64,000 nt of DNA from Intestinibacillus massiliensis (GCF_900155735.1 NZ_LT707059.1:77347-141346), one strand, 5' to 3'; positions 33,102 through 41,975 are shown, counted from the stretch's first letter. The notes: generated from the letters alone by a model not told the origin. Translations and numbers: made by a program.

Positions 33102-35378
33102 ATGAATATCAGGCGGATCCGCAAGTGCCGTGCGCGCAAGGGCGGAACGGTGGCCGTGGCAGTGCCCGCCCCGGAAAATAGCTGGGACCTCAACATGCTG
33201 ACCAATAACTTGCCCGGCGGGATCATGTCCTGTGATGCGACGCCGGAACTGAACCTCATCCAATACAGCGATGGGTTTTTGACGCTGTTCGGATATTCGC
33301 GGGAGGAAATTGAAACCCGCTTTCACAACCGCTTCTCCGAGATGATCTGGCAGGAGGACATAGAAGCCACTTGGGCGGACGTCCGGCGGCAGATGGCAAA
33401 GGGCAATACCAAGCAGATTGAATACCGCGTGAAGCACAAGGATGGGCGCTTGATATCCGTCCTCGACCGTGGGCAGCTCATGATACAGGGCGGGAAGCCC
33501 GTCTTTTGCTGTATCCTGATCGATGAGACGGAGACCAAGCAGGCGCTTGAGGCGTTGCGCCTGAGCTTTGAGCGCTACCAAATCATCATGGATCAGACCA
33601 CGGACATTATATTTGAGTGGGATATTGGAAGCGATAGCCTGGTGCTTTCCCAGAACTGGAAGAAGAAATTCGGTTACCGGCCGGTTTGCAGCGAGATCAG
33701 TACCAGCTTGTTTTCCGCGCCGACGCACCTGCACCCGGACGACCTGCCGAAGATCCGCGAGGCCATGGAGCGCATTGCATCGTCCCCGGCATATGTCGAG
33801 GTGGAGTTCCGCATCATGAAGGACAGCGGCCAATATATTTGGTGCCGCGCGCGCGTCACGCCGCAGCAGGGCAGCGACGGGCGCATTACCAAGGCGATCG
33901 GCGTCATCGTAGACATTGATGAAGAAAAGCGTACGGCGCAGAATTTGCTGGCGCGGGCGGAGCGGGACACGCTGACCGGCCTTTATAACAAGGGCACGGC
34001 GCAGGCGCTCGCGGAGCGCTATATTTCCGAAGCGGACAGTGCGCACCTTTGCGCCTTTATGATCATCGATGTGGATGATTTTAAATATGTCAACGACGTA
34101 TTCGGCCATTTGAGCGGCGACGTAATGCTGTCGGACATCGGTGCGATGCTGCAAAAGATGTTCCGCGGCCATGACGTGCTGGGGCGTATCGGCGGGGATG
34201 AATTTGCCGTACTGATGCGAGACATTAGCGACATCGGCGCCATCCCGATCAAGGCACAGGACATTTTATATGCTTTTTCCCATTTACTCAACGCGCAGCA
34301 GGAGGGGTGCAACCTTTCCTGCAGCATCGGCATTTCCCTTGCCCCTGCCGACGGCATGGATTTTCAGACAATTTACCAAAAGGCGGATACCGCGCTCTAC
34401 CATGCAAAGATGAAGGGCAAAAACCAGTTTGCCTTCTACTCGCCAGAACTGCCTGTCCTGGGCGCACGGGAAGGGCGCGCCGGATATGGTACCGCCGTGA
34501 GCAAGACGATTGATTCCGAGCGGGAAGCCCCCAGTATCAAGGCGCAGCTCGCGGAATATGTATTCCATGTGCTGTACCAGTCGGAGGATATCATGTCCGC
34601 GATCCCGCCGATTTTAGAGATCGTCGGGCGGCAGTTTGATGTGAGCCGCGTCTATGTCTTCGAGGATAGCGCGGACGGTTCCTATTGCAATAATACCTAT
34701 GAATGGTGCAGCGCCGACTGCGAGCCGCAAAAGGACAACCTGCAGCAGGTTTCCTATGCCGAGCTGTTGGGCGATTACTATACCCTGTTTGACGAAAACG
34801 GCGTATTTTACTGCCGCGATGTCGGGCTCTTGCCCGCAAACCCGCGTGACATGCTGCAGGAGCAGGATATCAAGTCGTTGCTGCAATGTGCGATACGCGA
34901 TAACGGCCGGAACCGCGGCTTTGTCGGCTTCGATGAATGCCGTATGAACCGCTTTTGGACGCAGGAGCAAATCAGCGCGCTTTCCATGATTGCAGAGATC
35001 ATCAGCATTTTCCTGCTCAAAAGCCGTGCGCAAAGCCACACTTCGGAAATGCTGCAAAACCTGACGGCAATCCTGGATCACCAGGATAGCTGGATTTATG
35101 CGGTAGAAGCTGAAACGCACCGCATCCTGTATATGAACCGGAAAATGCAGGAGCTCCTGCCGTGCCTGGCGCCAGAAACCTGCTGTTATGAGGCGTTCTT
35201 TAAGCGGGGCGCGCCCTGTGAAAATTGCCCGCTCCGGGAAATGCGGGACGATGGGCAAGGCGGCGGCACGATGTTCAGTTATTTGCTGTCCCGTGAGGTG
35301 CGTATCCATATTGCAAAGGTACCGTGGTCTGGGGAGCATCAGGCATACCTGTTCTCCTGCTTTGATTTGCAAGGTTGA
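33102..35378 (+). CDS. PAS-GGDEF diguanylate cyclase
   Basis: A 758-residue soluble signalling protein making cyclic di-GMP. Two PAS domains (about residues 30-150 and 165-290) precede a GGDEF domain starting DTLTGLYNKG. The active-site loop GGDEF is at 364-368 and intact, and an inhibitory-site RxxD (RGHD, 355-358) sits exactly five residues before it, so product inhibition is expected. A GAF-like domain (about 490-650) and a C-terminal PAS-like part with a CxxC pair (APCENCPLREM) follow. No membrane helix. AGGGGGGACGG precedes the ATG. Confidence 0.88.
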   Translation: MNIRRIRKCRARKGGTVAVAVPAPENSWDLNMLTNNLPGGIMSCDATPELNLIQYSDGFLTLFGYSREEIETRFHNRFSEMIWQEDIEATWADVRRQMAKGNTKQIEYRVKHKDGRLISVLDRGQLMIQGGKPVFCCILIDETETKQALEALRLSFERYQIIMDQTTDIIFEWDIGSDSLVLSQNWKKKFGYRPVCSEISTSLFSAPTHLHPDDLPKIREAMERIASSPAYVEVEFRIMKDSGQYIWCRARVTPQQGSDGRITKAIGVIVDIDEEKRTAQNLLARAERDTLTGLYNKGTAQALAERYISEADSAHLCAFMIIDVDDFKYVNDVFGHLSGDVMLSDIGAMLQKMFRGHDVLGRIGGDEFAVLMRDISDIGAIPIKAQDILYAFSHLLNAQQEGCNLSCSIGISLAPADGMDFQTIYQKADTALYHAKMKGKNQFAFYSPELPVLGAREGRAGYGTAVSKTIDSEREAPSIKAQLAEYVFHVLYQSEDIMSAIPPILEIVGRQFDVSRVYVFEDSADGSYCNNTYEWCSADCEPQKDNLQQVSYAELLGDYYTLFDENGVFYCRDVGLLPANPRDMLQEQDIKSLLQCAIRDNGRNRGFVGFDECRMNRFWTQEQISALSMIAEIISIFLLKSRAQSHTSEMLQNLTAILDHQDSWIYAVEAETHRILYMNRKMQELLPCLAPETCCYEAFFKRGAPCENCPLREMRDDGQGGGTMFSYLLSREVRIHIAKVPWSGEHQAYLFSCFDLQG

Positions 35379-35407
35379 TGCATAGCATGCTTTTTCCAGC
35401 AATCCAC

Positions 35408-35436
35408 TTGATTTTTAAGGCCGGGTAGTTTATAAT
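35408..35436 (+). promoter_or_regulatory. Promoter of tRNA-Leu (CAA)
   Basis: TTGATT (35408-35413), 17 nt, TATAAT (35431-35436), 11 bp before the tRNA. Confidence 0.8.
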
Positions 35437-35447
35437 AAATCGTGCCT

Positions 35448-35534
35448 GCCGGTGTGATGGAATTGGTAGACGTAGTGGACTCAAAATCCACCGCTGGCAA
35501 CAGCGTACCGGTTCGAGTCCGGTCACCGGCACCA
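35448..35534 (+). tRNA. tRNA-Leu (CAA)
   Basis: A class II tRNA with acceptor GCCGGTG/CACCGGC, anticodon loop CTCAAAA, long variable arm and GGTTCGAGTCC T-loop, with encoded CCA. It is the third leucine tRNA in the window. Confidence 0.95.
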
Positions 35535-35536
35535 TA

Positions 35537-35573
35537 GGGAAGCCCCGTATTCAATTGGAATACGGGGCTTCCC
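35537..35573. terminator. Hairpin terminator after tRNA-Leu
   Basis: Perfect 16-bp arms GGGAAGCCCCGTATTC / GAATACGGGGCTTCCC; the T tract is weak. Confidence 0.7.
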
Positions 35574-35651
35574 TTATGTTTTATACCGAAGTACGGGTGA
35601 AAAGGATTTATAGTTTGCCCGGTACAAGGGCTTTTGCAGCTAAAAGATGAA

Positions 35652-35687
35652 AAGCCCCCTGCTGCAAAGTGCAACAGGAGGCTTTAG
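35652..35687 (-). terminator. Terminator ending the small-peptide array
   Basis: An imperfect hairpin (AAAGCCcCCTG...CAGGaGGCTTTA with inner TGCA/TGCA) with a T-rich minus-strand tail lies 41 bp beyond the stop of the last peptide gene. Confidence 0.65.
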
Positions 35688-35727
35688 TTCTGCGGCTGTT
35701 CCGTTCCCATATCTTCGATCCCCGTCC

Positions 35728-35817
35728 TTACTTCTTGATACGCTTAGACGGGATGCGGTTTGCCCTTAATTCCAACTCGCGGGCACTTACCAGGCCGTTA
35801 AAAAACTCTTTAAACAT
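35728..35817 (-). CDS. Tiny peptide gene, array copy 3 (29 residues)
   Basis: Encodes a 29-residue peptide beginning MFKEFFNGLVSARELELR and ending in basic SKRIKK. AAAGGGG lies 8 nt before the ATG. It is clearly homologous to the two preceding tiny genes: the K-E-F-F-x-G-L-V-S-A-R-E-L-E-L-R core is kept while the tails differ. Conservation of the protein despite synonymous changes argues that it is translated. I do not recognise the family. Confidence 0.7.
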   Translation of the reverse strand: MFKEFFNGLVSARELELRANRIPSKRIKK

Positions 35818-35846
35818 TTGAAATCCCCTTTCTGATCGAGATGGTT

Positions 35847-35936
35847 TTACTTTTTATTTTTATAGGCAGGTATCCTGGTGGAACGGAGTTCCAGCTCACG
35901 GGCACTTACCAGGCCGTTAAAAAATTCTTTCAACAT
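35847..35936 (-). CDS. Tiny peptide gene, array copy 2 (29 residues)
   Basis: Encodes a 29-residue peptide starting MLKEFFNGLVSARELELR with tail RIPAYKNKK. AAAGGGG lies upstream of the ATG. It shares its residues 3-18 with copy 3 exactly, using several different synonymous codons (for example GAG/GAA, CTG/TTG). It sits 29 bp upstream of copy 3 on the same strand. Function unknown. Confidence 0.7.
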   Translation of the reverse strand: MLKEFFNGLVSARELELRSTRIPAYKNKK

Positions 35937-35966
35937 TGTTCAAGACCCCTTTCGGATGACGTTGTT

Positions 35967-36059
35967 TTACTTCCTGCCCGTACGGGAAGGAACCCTGTTG
36001 ATGCGAAGTTCCAGTTCGCGTGCGCTGACGAGTCCACGGAAAAATTCCTTTACGTTCAT
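35967..36059 (-). CDS. Tiny peptide gene, array copy 1 (30 residues)
   Basis: Encodes a 30-residue peptide, MNVKEFFRGLVSARELELR with tail RVPSRTGRK. It has the best ribosome binding site of the three (AAAGGAGGG). It is the most divergent copy (one extra residue, Asn to Arg in the core). As the promoter-proximal gene it starts about 30 bp after a TATAAT-like -10 at 36094-36089. Function unknown. Confidence 0.7.
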   Translation of the reverse strand: MNVKEFFRGLVSARELELRINRVPSRTGRK

Positions 36060-36267
36060 GCTGTTTCCCTCCTTTCGTTCTTTGTGATATTATAATACCC
36101 TATGGTGCAACAAAATGCTAGAGTCGGAATTTATGAATATAGCACATAATAACACGTTGATTTATGTATATAATGACGACAAATGTAAAGAGGATTTAAA
36201 CAATATGTCCATAAAGTAAATGGAGTTTTAATATATTATGACGTGGAATAAAAAGGGATATAAGGCG
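36060..36267. other. AT-rich intergenic region upstream of the peptide array
   Basis: Much lower in G+C than its surroundings. It contains a TATAAT-like -10 for the peptide array on the minus strand (36094-36089) without a clear -35. I see no gene. Confidence 0.5.
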
Positions 36268-36311
36268 AAAGCCCCGTCAAACCACACAATCGTAGGTTTG
36301 ACGGGGCTTTT
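36268..36311. terminator. Terminator after murD
   Basis: Perfect 16-bp arms AAAGCCCCGTCAAACC / GGTTTGACGGGGCTTT lie 34 bp beyond the murD stop. Confidence 0.8.
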
Positions 36312-36344
36312 ATCGGTTTATCGGTTGAAAATGGGGCTGGGGGG

Positions 36345-37718
36345 TCAAAGCGCCTGCACCAGCGCGCGGAAGGTATCCCCGCGCTCAGCAAAGTTTTTAA
36401 AGGCGTCGAAGGATGCGCTGGCCGGGCTCATGATAACGACGTCGCCGGGGCGCGCGATGGCCGCGGCCTGCTTTACCGCGTCGGCAAGGTCGGCGGCACA
36501 ATGGATAGCGGGTTTTTCGCCGCTGTCCGCCTGTTCCACACAGGCTTGGATCTTAGGCGCGGTCGCGCCGGTCAGGATGAGCGATTTTACATGCTCGCAA
36601 ATCGGCAGCCCGAGCGCGTCGTAGGGGATGTGCTTGTCGTACCCGCCTGCGATCAGGATCACTTTTTCCGCAAAAGAGTTGAGCCCGGCAATCGTGCGGG
36701 ACGGGCTGGACGCAATGGAATCGTTGTAATATTTCACGCCGCCCTTTTCACGTACCAGCTCGATACGGTGCGGTACGCCGGGGAATTTGCGCGCTACCGC
36801 ACAGATGTCCTCGTCCGGGCACATGCCCTGTACAATCGCGGACGCCATCAGCATATTGGCCACATTGTGCATACCCGGGATACGGATCTCGTCCGCCGCG
36901 AGCAGCGCGCGGGAATTGCCCATATAGGACAGGTACAGCGTGCCGTCGTGCAGGAAGGCGCCGGTATCGACCGGACGCTGCATGGAGCACAGGGAAACGA
37001 CGCTGTTGTCCTCTGCGGGCAGGCGCATCGAGGTTTCGTCGTCCAGGTTCAGGATCAGGCGGTCGCCCGGCTGCTGGTGCATGTAGATATTGGTCTTTGC
37101 CAGCACGTATTCGTTGAAATCCTTGTGATAATCCAAATGGTTGGGGCTGAGGTTTGTGATAGCGGCAATGGCGGGGCTGCTTTTCATATCCATGAGCTGG
37201 AAGGAGGAAAGCTCTACGATTGCGATATCCCCCTCGCGCATCCGGGAGACGTTCGGCAGCAGCGGCGCGCCGATGTTCCCGCCCAAATGGCAGGTGCGGC
37301 CGGCATGCTTCAGCATCTCGTACACGAGCGTTGTGGTGGTCGTCTTGCCGTCGGAACCGGTGATACCGATAATCTGGCAGGGGCAGACCTCAAAAAACAG
37401 CTCCATCTCGCTGGTTACCACGCCGCCGCGCGCACGCGCGGCCTCGAGCGCCGGATGGTGCGGATGCAGGCCGGGGGTACGGAAAATGATATCTTCCGGC
37501 AGGGTTTCGAGATAGGACTCGCCCAGCACGGTTTCCACGCCCAGCGCGCACAGCGCCTCATACTGACCGCCCAGCGCTTCGGCCGTTTTTTTGTCGTGCA
37601 CGGTCACCGGCAGGCCGGCCTCCCGCAGCAGCCCGATGAGCGGCATGTTGCTGACGCCCGCGCCGATCACCGCAATCTGTTTTCCCTGTATATCCTGTAA
37701 GTACTGCCCGATATTCAT
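36345..37718 (-). CDS. murD: UDP-N-acetylmuramoyl-L-alanine--D-glutamate ligase
   Basis: A 457-residue cytosolic Mur ligase adding D-glutamate in peptidoglycan precursor synthesis. The N-terminal Rossmann-like domain has AVIGAGVSNMPL. The ATP-binding loop is GITGSDGKTTTTTL, followed by NIGAPLL, ELSSFQLMD and NLSPNHLDYH, and the C-terminal domain has FPGVPHRIE, YYNDSIASSPSRTI and MSPASASFDAFKNF. It stands alone here rather than inside a dcw cluster. Ribosome binding site GGAGGCGC lies before the ATG. Confidence 0.96.
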   Translation of the reverse strand: MNIGQYLQDIQGKQIAVIGAGVSNMPLIGLLREAGLPVTVHDKKTAEALGGQYEALCALGVETVLGESYLETLPEDIIFRTPGLHPHHPALEAARARGGVVTSEMELFFEVCPCQIIGITGSDGKTTTTTLVYEMLKHAGRTCHLGGNIGAPLLPNVSRMREGDIAIVELSSFQLMDMKSSPAIAAITNLSPNHLDYHKDFNEYVLAKTNIYMHQQPGDRLILNLDDETSMRLPAEDNSVVSLCSMQRPVDTGAFLHDGTLYLSYMGNSRALLAADEIRIPGMHNVANMLMASAIVQGMCPDEDICAVARKFPGVPHRIELVREKGGVKYYNDSIASSPSRTIAGLNSFAEKVILIAGGYDKHIPYDALGLPICEHVKSLILTGATAPKIQACVEQADSGEKPAIHCAADLADAVKQAAAIARPGDVVIMSPASASFDAFKNFAERGDTFRALVQAL

Positions 37719-37791
37719 AGAGCGCCTCCTAATAATACAATCAGTATCCTTTATTCTACACGCCTTTCAGATAATTTTCAAGGAATATGGT

Positions 37792-37820
37792 TTGACAAAA
37801 CACAGGATTTCCGTCATAAT
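37792..37820 (+). promoter_or_regulatory. Promoter of rnpB
   Basis: TTGACA (37792-37797), 17 nt, CATAAT (37815-37820), 7 bp before the RNA 5' end. Confidence 0.85.
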
Positions 37821-37827
37821 AAAGGGC

Positions 37828-38158
37828 ATGAGCAATTCAGGCGGTCGCGTGGCGCTTGCGCCATGAGGAAAGTCCGGGCTGCACAGGGCAAGGATAGCAG
37901 ATAACGTCTGCCGGGGGCGACCCTAGGAATAGTGCAACAGAGAAATACCGCCATAGCGATATGGTAAGGGTGGAAAGGCGAGGTAAGAGCTCACCGCGCC
38001 CCATGGTAACATGGGGGGCCTGTAAACTCTATCCGCAGCAACATCAACCGGGACCATGGCTTGCCCGGCCGTCCCGACCGATGGCTTGAGGCGCGCGGCG
38101 ACGCGCGTCCCAGATAGATGATCGCTCAATACAGAACCCGGCTTATAGAATTGCTCAT
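37828..38158 (+). ncRNA. rnpB: RNase P RNA
   Basis: The catalytic RNA of RNase P, which matures tRNA 5' ends. The outer stem is ATGAGCAATTC (37828-37838) with GAATTGCTCAT (38148-38158). Conserved blocks are GAGGAAAGTCCGGGCT, the P4 partner region GGGCAAGGATAGCAG, ACAGAGAAATACCGCC, GGTAAGGGTGGAAAGGCGAGGTAAGAGCTCACCG, and CAGATAGATGATCGC near the 3' end. Promoter and terminator are both present. Confidence 0.96.
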
Positions 38159-38164
38159 ACCATG

Positions 38165-38213
38165 AAAAAGCGCAAGGATACCGCCAGATTTGGCAGTGCC
38201 CTTGCGCTTTTAT
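38165..38213 (+). terminator. Terminator of rnpB
   Basis: Arms AAAAGCGCAAGG and CCTTGCGCTTTT with an inner hairpin and T tract. Confidence 0.88.
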
Positions 38214-38291
38214 TATAAAACGGAAACGACGGCGCGGGCGCCCCGAGGGAAGGGGCGCCCGCGCCGTTTGGCTTGGTTGGGTTAGGGGGTA

Positions 38292-39566
38292 TTATCGCGC
38301 GTGCTTGTCGTTATATTCGTGTACCGCGTGGAAAGCGGCCCAGATATTTTCCGCACGGGTATCGCCGACAATGTTGTGGATCGTGTTGAATACATAGCCG
38401 CCGCCCTTGGACAGGACGTCGAGGCGCTCGATAACCTGCGCCGCGACTTCGTCCGGTGTGCCGTTCGGCAGCATGCTCTGCGTGTCCACGCCGCCGCCCC
38501 AGAATACCAGCTTGTCGCCGTACTTTTCCTTGAGCATGTGCGCGTCCATACCTGCCGCGGAAAGCTGCACGGGGTTGATAATATCCATGCCCATGTCCAC
38601 GAAGTCGTCGAGCAGCTTGACCACGCAGCCGCAGGTATGGAAGAAGGTCTTCCACTGGGTATTCTGGTGCACCCAGTCGCAGACGCGCTTGTAATAGGGC
38701 TTATACAGCTCCTTGAACAGGTCGGAGGACATGAACTCCGCATTCTGCGTGCCGAAGTCCGTGCCGCTGATCCAGACGATCTGGATATTATCGCCGCATG
38801 CCTGCTTGTAGATTTCGAGGTTTTTGAGCATGAATTCGGTCTGCATCTCAAAGACCTCTTTGACATAGTCGGGATACAGGAGCTGCGCCATGCACCACTC
38901 GTCGAATTTGCGGATGCCCTTGGGGTGTTTTTCAAACGGCGCCGGGATCGCCCCCGAATCGCCGAAACCCGCGCCTGCGAGGTTGCCGATTACCGCATAA
39001 TCGGTCTCTGTATAAAGGCGGCGGGACTCCTGCTCGTAGTAACGCGCGGTTTCATCGCTCATAACGGAGAAAAAGTTCTCGAAATCCTCGCGCGGGGTCA
39101 GGTCGTCCTCGTCAAACTCGGGCGCGCGGTCGATGATATCGAAGAAATAGCCGCCGGAGGGCATGTAGATGGACGGCGGCGCGCTGCGGTCGCCCTGCGG
39201 GTACATTTTAATGCCGCCGTCCGGCAGCACATCCCACTCATTCCCGGCGTTGACCAGGGCGGGGGTGCCGTCGGGCATGGTAAATACCTTTTTTTCGCCG
39301 GTATAGGGAACGCCCAGGCTGTCCTCCGGATGGTTCATGCCGATAACGTCGGCTTTCATCATCTGGCGGACATCCTCGTCGACCACGCCGAGCATCTGGC
39401 AGATTTCAAAAACATCGATATCCTTTTTCGGCAGGCCAAGGTATTCGCGCAGGCGGGCCAGCGCGCAAACGCTGATGCCAGTCTGGCCGGTCGCGCCGAA
39501 ATCGATCGGCACGCGGTCGGGCTGCTGGTGGTTGATGGCGGCAAGCACTCTTTCCCGGGATGTCAT
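38292..39566 (-). CDS. Uroporphyrinogen decarboxylase-family protein (methyltransferase-like)
   Basis: A 424-residue URO-D-fold protein beginning MTSRERVLAAINHQQPDRVP, typical of the MtaA/CmuA-related branch rather than heme-pathway HemE. Later signs are WISGTDFGTQNAEFMS, FFHTCGCVVKLLDDFVDMG, where H-C-G-C could bind zinc for methyl transfer from a corrinoid, and NPVQLSAAGMD. No heme genes are adjacent. It is monocistronic. The substrate is unknown; a link with the distant MttB-family gene is possible but not shown by position. The stretch 39567-39897 upstream holds TATAAT for this gene at 39626-39621. Confidence 0.82.
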   Translation of the reverse strand: MTSRERVLAAINHQQPDRVPIDFGATGQTGISVCALARLREYLGLPKKDIDVFEICQMLGVVDEDVRQMMKADVIGMNHPEDSLGVPYTGEKKVFTMPDGTPALVNAGNEWDVLPDGGIKMYPQGDRSAPPSIYMPSGGYFFDIIDRAPEFDEDDLTPREDFENFFSVMSDETARYYEQESRRLYTETDYAVIGNLAGAGFGDSGAIPAPFEKHPKGIRKFDEWCMAQLLYPDYVKEVFEMQTEFMLKNLEIYKQACGDNIQIVWISGTDFGTQNAEFMSSDLFKELYKPYYKRVCDWVHQNTQWKTFFHTCGCVVKLLDDFVDMGMDIINPVQLSAAGMDAHMLKEKYGDKLVFWGGGVDTQSMLPNGTPDEVAAQVIERLDVLSKGGGYVFNTIHNIVGDTRAENIWAAFHAVHEYNDKHAR

Positions 39567-39897
39567 AGTCGGTTCCTCCCCTGAAACAAATCCGTTGTTT
39601 TGTTGTTTTATGATGGCTTAATTATAGGGGACGCGGGAAGGCAAAGGAAGAAGATTCTTTGCTAATATGTTTCGATAATTTGCTATGGCGAAATTTGGGG
39701 AGCGAAAGGGAGGGGTATCGCTTCTCCTGCATCAAAGCGGCGGGCTTCTGCGCAGTCCCGCCGCGCCATGGCGGTGTGGCGGCAGGGGGCGGGCGGATGC
39801 CTCGCCCCTGACTGGCATGGTTAAAAAAACGAAAACTGAGCATTTTAATATAGCCAATCGGGCGGTATACTGGGTGACATGACAGGAGGGAAAACGA
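39567..39897. other. Divergent intergenic region
   Basis: It separates the URO-D-family gene from the ECF S-component gene. It holds a TATAAT on the minus strand (39626-39621), a TATACT on the plus strand (39866-39871) and a GC-rich stem (GCGGCGGG/CCCGCCGC, 39742-39769). I recognise no riboswitch class and no gene. Confidence 0.5.
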
Positions 39898-40437
39898 ATG
39901 AAAGATACCAAAAAGCTCGTGGTCGCGGCGCTTTTCGCAGCGCTCACCTGCGTGACGACCATGGTGATAAAAATCCCCACGCCAACCATGGGATATATCC
40001 ACCCGGGCGACGGCATGGTGCTGCTGTGCGGCGCGCTGCTGGGGCCGGGGATCGGCGGGCTGGCGGCCGGGATCGGCTCCATGCTGGCAGACCTGTTTTC
40101 CGGGTACGTTTCCTATGCGTTCGGCACGCTGGTGATCAAGCTGCTGACGGCGGTTGCGGCGGGCATGCTTTACCGCGGCCTGCGCGGCAAAAACAGCGTG
40201 CGCATCGCTTTTGGCGGCCTGGTTGGCGAAGCCGTTATGGTGGGCGGCTACTACCTTTACGAAACCGGTATGACGATGGTTGCCGGCAGCGGCTTTGCCG
40301 CGGCTGCGACGGCGGCGGGCGCCGGGGTGATATTCAACATCGTGCAGGGCGCTTCCGGCATCCTGATCGCGCTGGTTTTGCTGCCCGTCCTGCAAAAGAT
40401 CCCGACCTTTCGCGCCTGGTCCGGGAAAACCGCATAA
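39898..40437 (+). CDS. ECF transporter S component
   Basis: A 179-residue substrate-capture membrane protein with about six helices. The family pattern is KLVVAALFAALTCVTTMV at the start, then the loop GYIHPGDGMVLLCGALLGP and GIGSMLADLFSGYVSYAFGT. It works with a shared EcfA-EcfA'-EcfT module encoded elsewhere to import a vitamin or precursor. The ligand cannot be told from sequence; no biosynthetic gene or riboswitch helps. AGGAGGG precedes the ATG. Confidence 0.85.
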   Translation: MKDTKKLVVAALFAALTCVTTMVIKIPTPTMGYIHPGDGMVLLCGALLGPGIGGLAAGIGSMLADLFSGYVSYAFGTLVIKLLTAVAAGMLYRGLRGKNSVRIAFGGLVGEAVMVGGYYLYETGMTMVAGSGFAAAATAAGAGVIFNIVQGASGILIALVLLPVLQKIPTFRAWSGKTA

Positions 40438-40448
40438 ATGACAGGGGA

Positions 40449-40480
40449 AAGCCCGCCGGGAAACCGGCGGGCTTCTGTTT
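40449..40480. terminator. Terminator between convergent genes
   Basis: Perfect arms AAGCCCGCCGG / CCGGCGGGCTT with loop GAAA. Confidence 0.85.
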
Positions 40481-41127
40481 TAAAATTCTTTGCGGCGGTA
40501 GATTTGGATGGACAGCAGCGCGGACACCGCATAGCAGGCAAGGCATACGACGAGCAGCAGCGCCGAAAAGGGGAGCAGGCGGCCAACCGCTTGCAGGGCG
40601 TCAAGCCCGTCAAACGGGTTCGATGTGCCGCTGCCCTTCAGGAAGAACAGCAGCAGGATCGGGAGCCAGACCACGGCAAGCAGGATGTACCGCCCTTTCG
40701 TCACGCCAAATTTGACGACCAGCGGCAGCATGATCGCAAGGAGCAGCAGCGCCACGGAGGTACATAGGAGCAGCATGGCAAACAGGGAAGGCAGGGATTC
40801 GCCGGGATACTGCAGGCAATACAGGACGCTCACCGCGCCGGAAAATACTAACAGGGCCAGGCCGAGCCCGGCGCAAAGCAAATACTTGCTCAGGATAACG
40901 CTGCTGCGGGAGATGGGCAGGGAGAGCGTCAGCTTATCCCAGCCGTAGGCGGTATCGTAGCTGAACAGGTTAAACGGTACGATCAGCCAGACCATCACCA
41001 GGAAGGTGCCCAGGAAGCTGACGTTTTGCGTGAATAGCGCGAGGGCGGCGAAGAATATGACCAATATCCCCATGGTCTTCGCGGATTGCAGCATATTCAG
41101 GAAGTCGGAACGCAGGATCGCTTTCAT
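40480..41127 (-). CDS. ABC-2 type transporter permease
   Basis: A 215-residue membrane protein with about six helices, of the ABC2_membrane_5-like type. The segment NLFSYDTAYGWDKLTLSLPISRSSVILSKY, read in two parts, is the usual first cytosolic loop (VPFNLFSYDTAYGWDKL; LPISRSSVILSKYLL). It is the last gene of a GntR-ATPase-permease operon and overlaps the ATPase stop (ATGA). YtrA-type operons export peptides or antibiotics in Bacillus; the substrate here is unknown. Confidence 0.83.
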   Translation of the reverse strand: MKAILRSDFLNMLQSAKTMGILVIFFAALALFTQNVSFLGTFLVMVWLIVPFNLFSYDTAYGWDKLTLSLPISRSSVILSKYLLCAGLGLALLVFSGAVSVLYCLQYPGESLPSLFAMLLLCTSVALLLLAIMLPLVVKFGVTKGRYILLAVVWLPILLLFFLKGSGTSNPFDGLDALQAVGRLLPFSALLLVVCLACYAVSALLSIQIYRRKEF

Positions 41128-41975
41128 TTATGATCACCTCTGGTAAAAAACAGCATGATTTGTTCGATGTTGACGGGTTCAAGCGTGTAGTTGCCGTGCA
41201 GGTGCTTGCGGCGCACGAGCGCTTCCGCGCCGTAAGCGCCGGTACGCGTTGCGACGATGGCGTCGGGGTCGAGGCCGGCCAGCGCCCCGGCCGGGCATTT
41301 GAGGATGCTGAGCGTATCCAGCAGCTCGTCGCGCCGCTCGGACAGCAGGATGCGCCCCTCATGGATAAAGGTGATATAGTCCGCGATCTTATCCAGGTCG
41401 CTGGTGATATGGGAGGAGATCAGCACGGAATGGTTTTCGTCCTGCAGGAACTCCCAAAATAGGTCGAGCACCTCGTCGCGCACGACCGGGTCAAGCCCGC
41501 TGGTCGGCTCGTCGAGCAGCAGCAGGCGCGCTTCATGCGAGAGTGCGGCCGCGATCGAAAGTTTCATGCGCATGCCCTTGGAATACTCCGAGATTTTTTT
41601 ACGTTCGTCGATTTTGAAGCGTTTGAGGTAATCGTAGAACTGTTCCGGGTGCCAGGCCGGATAGGCGCCCTGCAAAACGGCGTTGACATCCTTGGCGCGG
41701 TAAAATGCGGGAAAGGTGCTGTCCTCCAGCACGACGCCCAAAAGCTGCTTGATCTCCTGGTCGTGCTTGACGCTGTCCATCCCGAGGACGGTGACCGTGC
41801 CGCTGTCGTGCCGGATGAGGTTCAGCACCGCTTTGATCGTTGTGGATTTGCCCGCGCCGTTTTCGCCGATAAACCCCATCACGCAGCCTTGCGGCAGGGT
41901 AAAGGAAACCTGGTCGAGCGCAAAGCGTTCATACCGCTTGCAGAGATTTTTGATTTCAAGTGCGTTTTCCATCAT
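41124..41975 (-). CDS. ABC transporter ATP-binding protein
   Basis: A 283-residue nucleotide-binding subunit. Walker A is GENGAGKST near residue 39, the signature is EYSKGMRMKLSIAAAL, Walker B is LLLLDEPTSGLDP, and the switch is ISSHITSDLDKIADY. The C-terminal about 70 residues extend past the core as in YtrB-type exporters. Its start overlaps the stop of the GntR regulator (ATGA) and its stop overlaps the permease start, so all three are translationally coupled. Confidence 0.93.
   Translation of the reverse strand: MMENALEIKNLCKRYERFALDQVSFTLPQGCVMGFIGENGAGKSTTIKAVLNLIRHDSGTVTVLGMDSVKHDQEIKQLLGVVLEDSTFPAFYRAKDVNAVLQGAYPAWHPEQFYDYLKRFKIDERKKISEYSKGMRMKLSIAAALSHEARLLLLDEPTSGLDPVVRDEVLDLFWEFLQDENHSVLISSHITSDLDKIADYITFIHEGRILLSERRDELLDTLSILKCPAGALAGLDPDAIVATRTGAYGAEALVRRKHLHGNYTLEPVNIEQIMLFFTRGDHK

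Noticed and set aside
38301-39584. 427-codon plus-strand frame opposite the URO-D-family gene
   Set aside because: No family motif and no start signals; the minus strand carries a clear URO-D-type protein.
39567-39897. Riboswitch upstream of the ECF S-component
   Set aside because: A GC-rich stem exists but I could not match thiamine, folate, cobalamin or other conserved cores.
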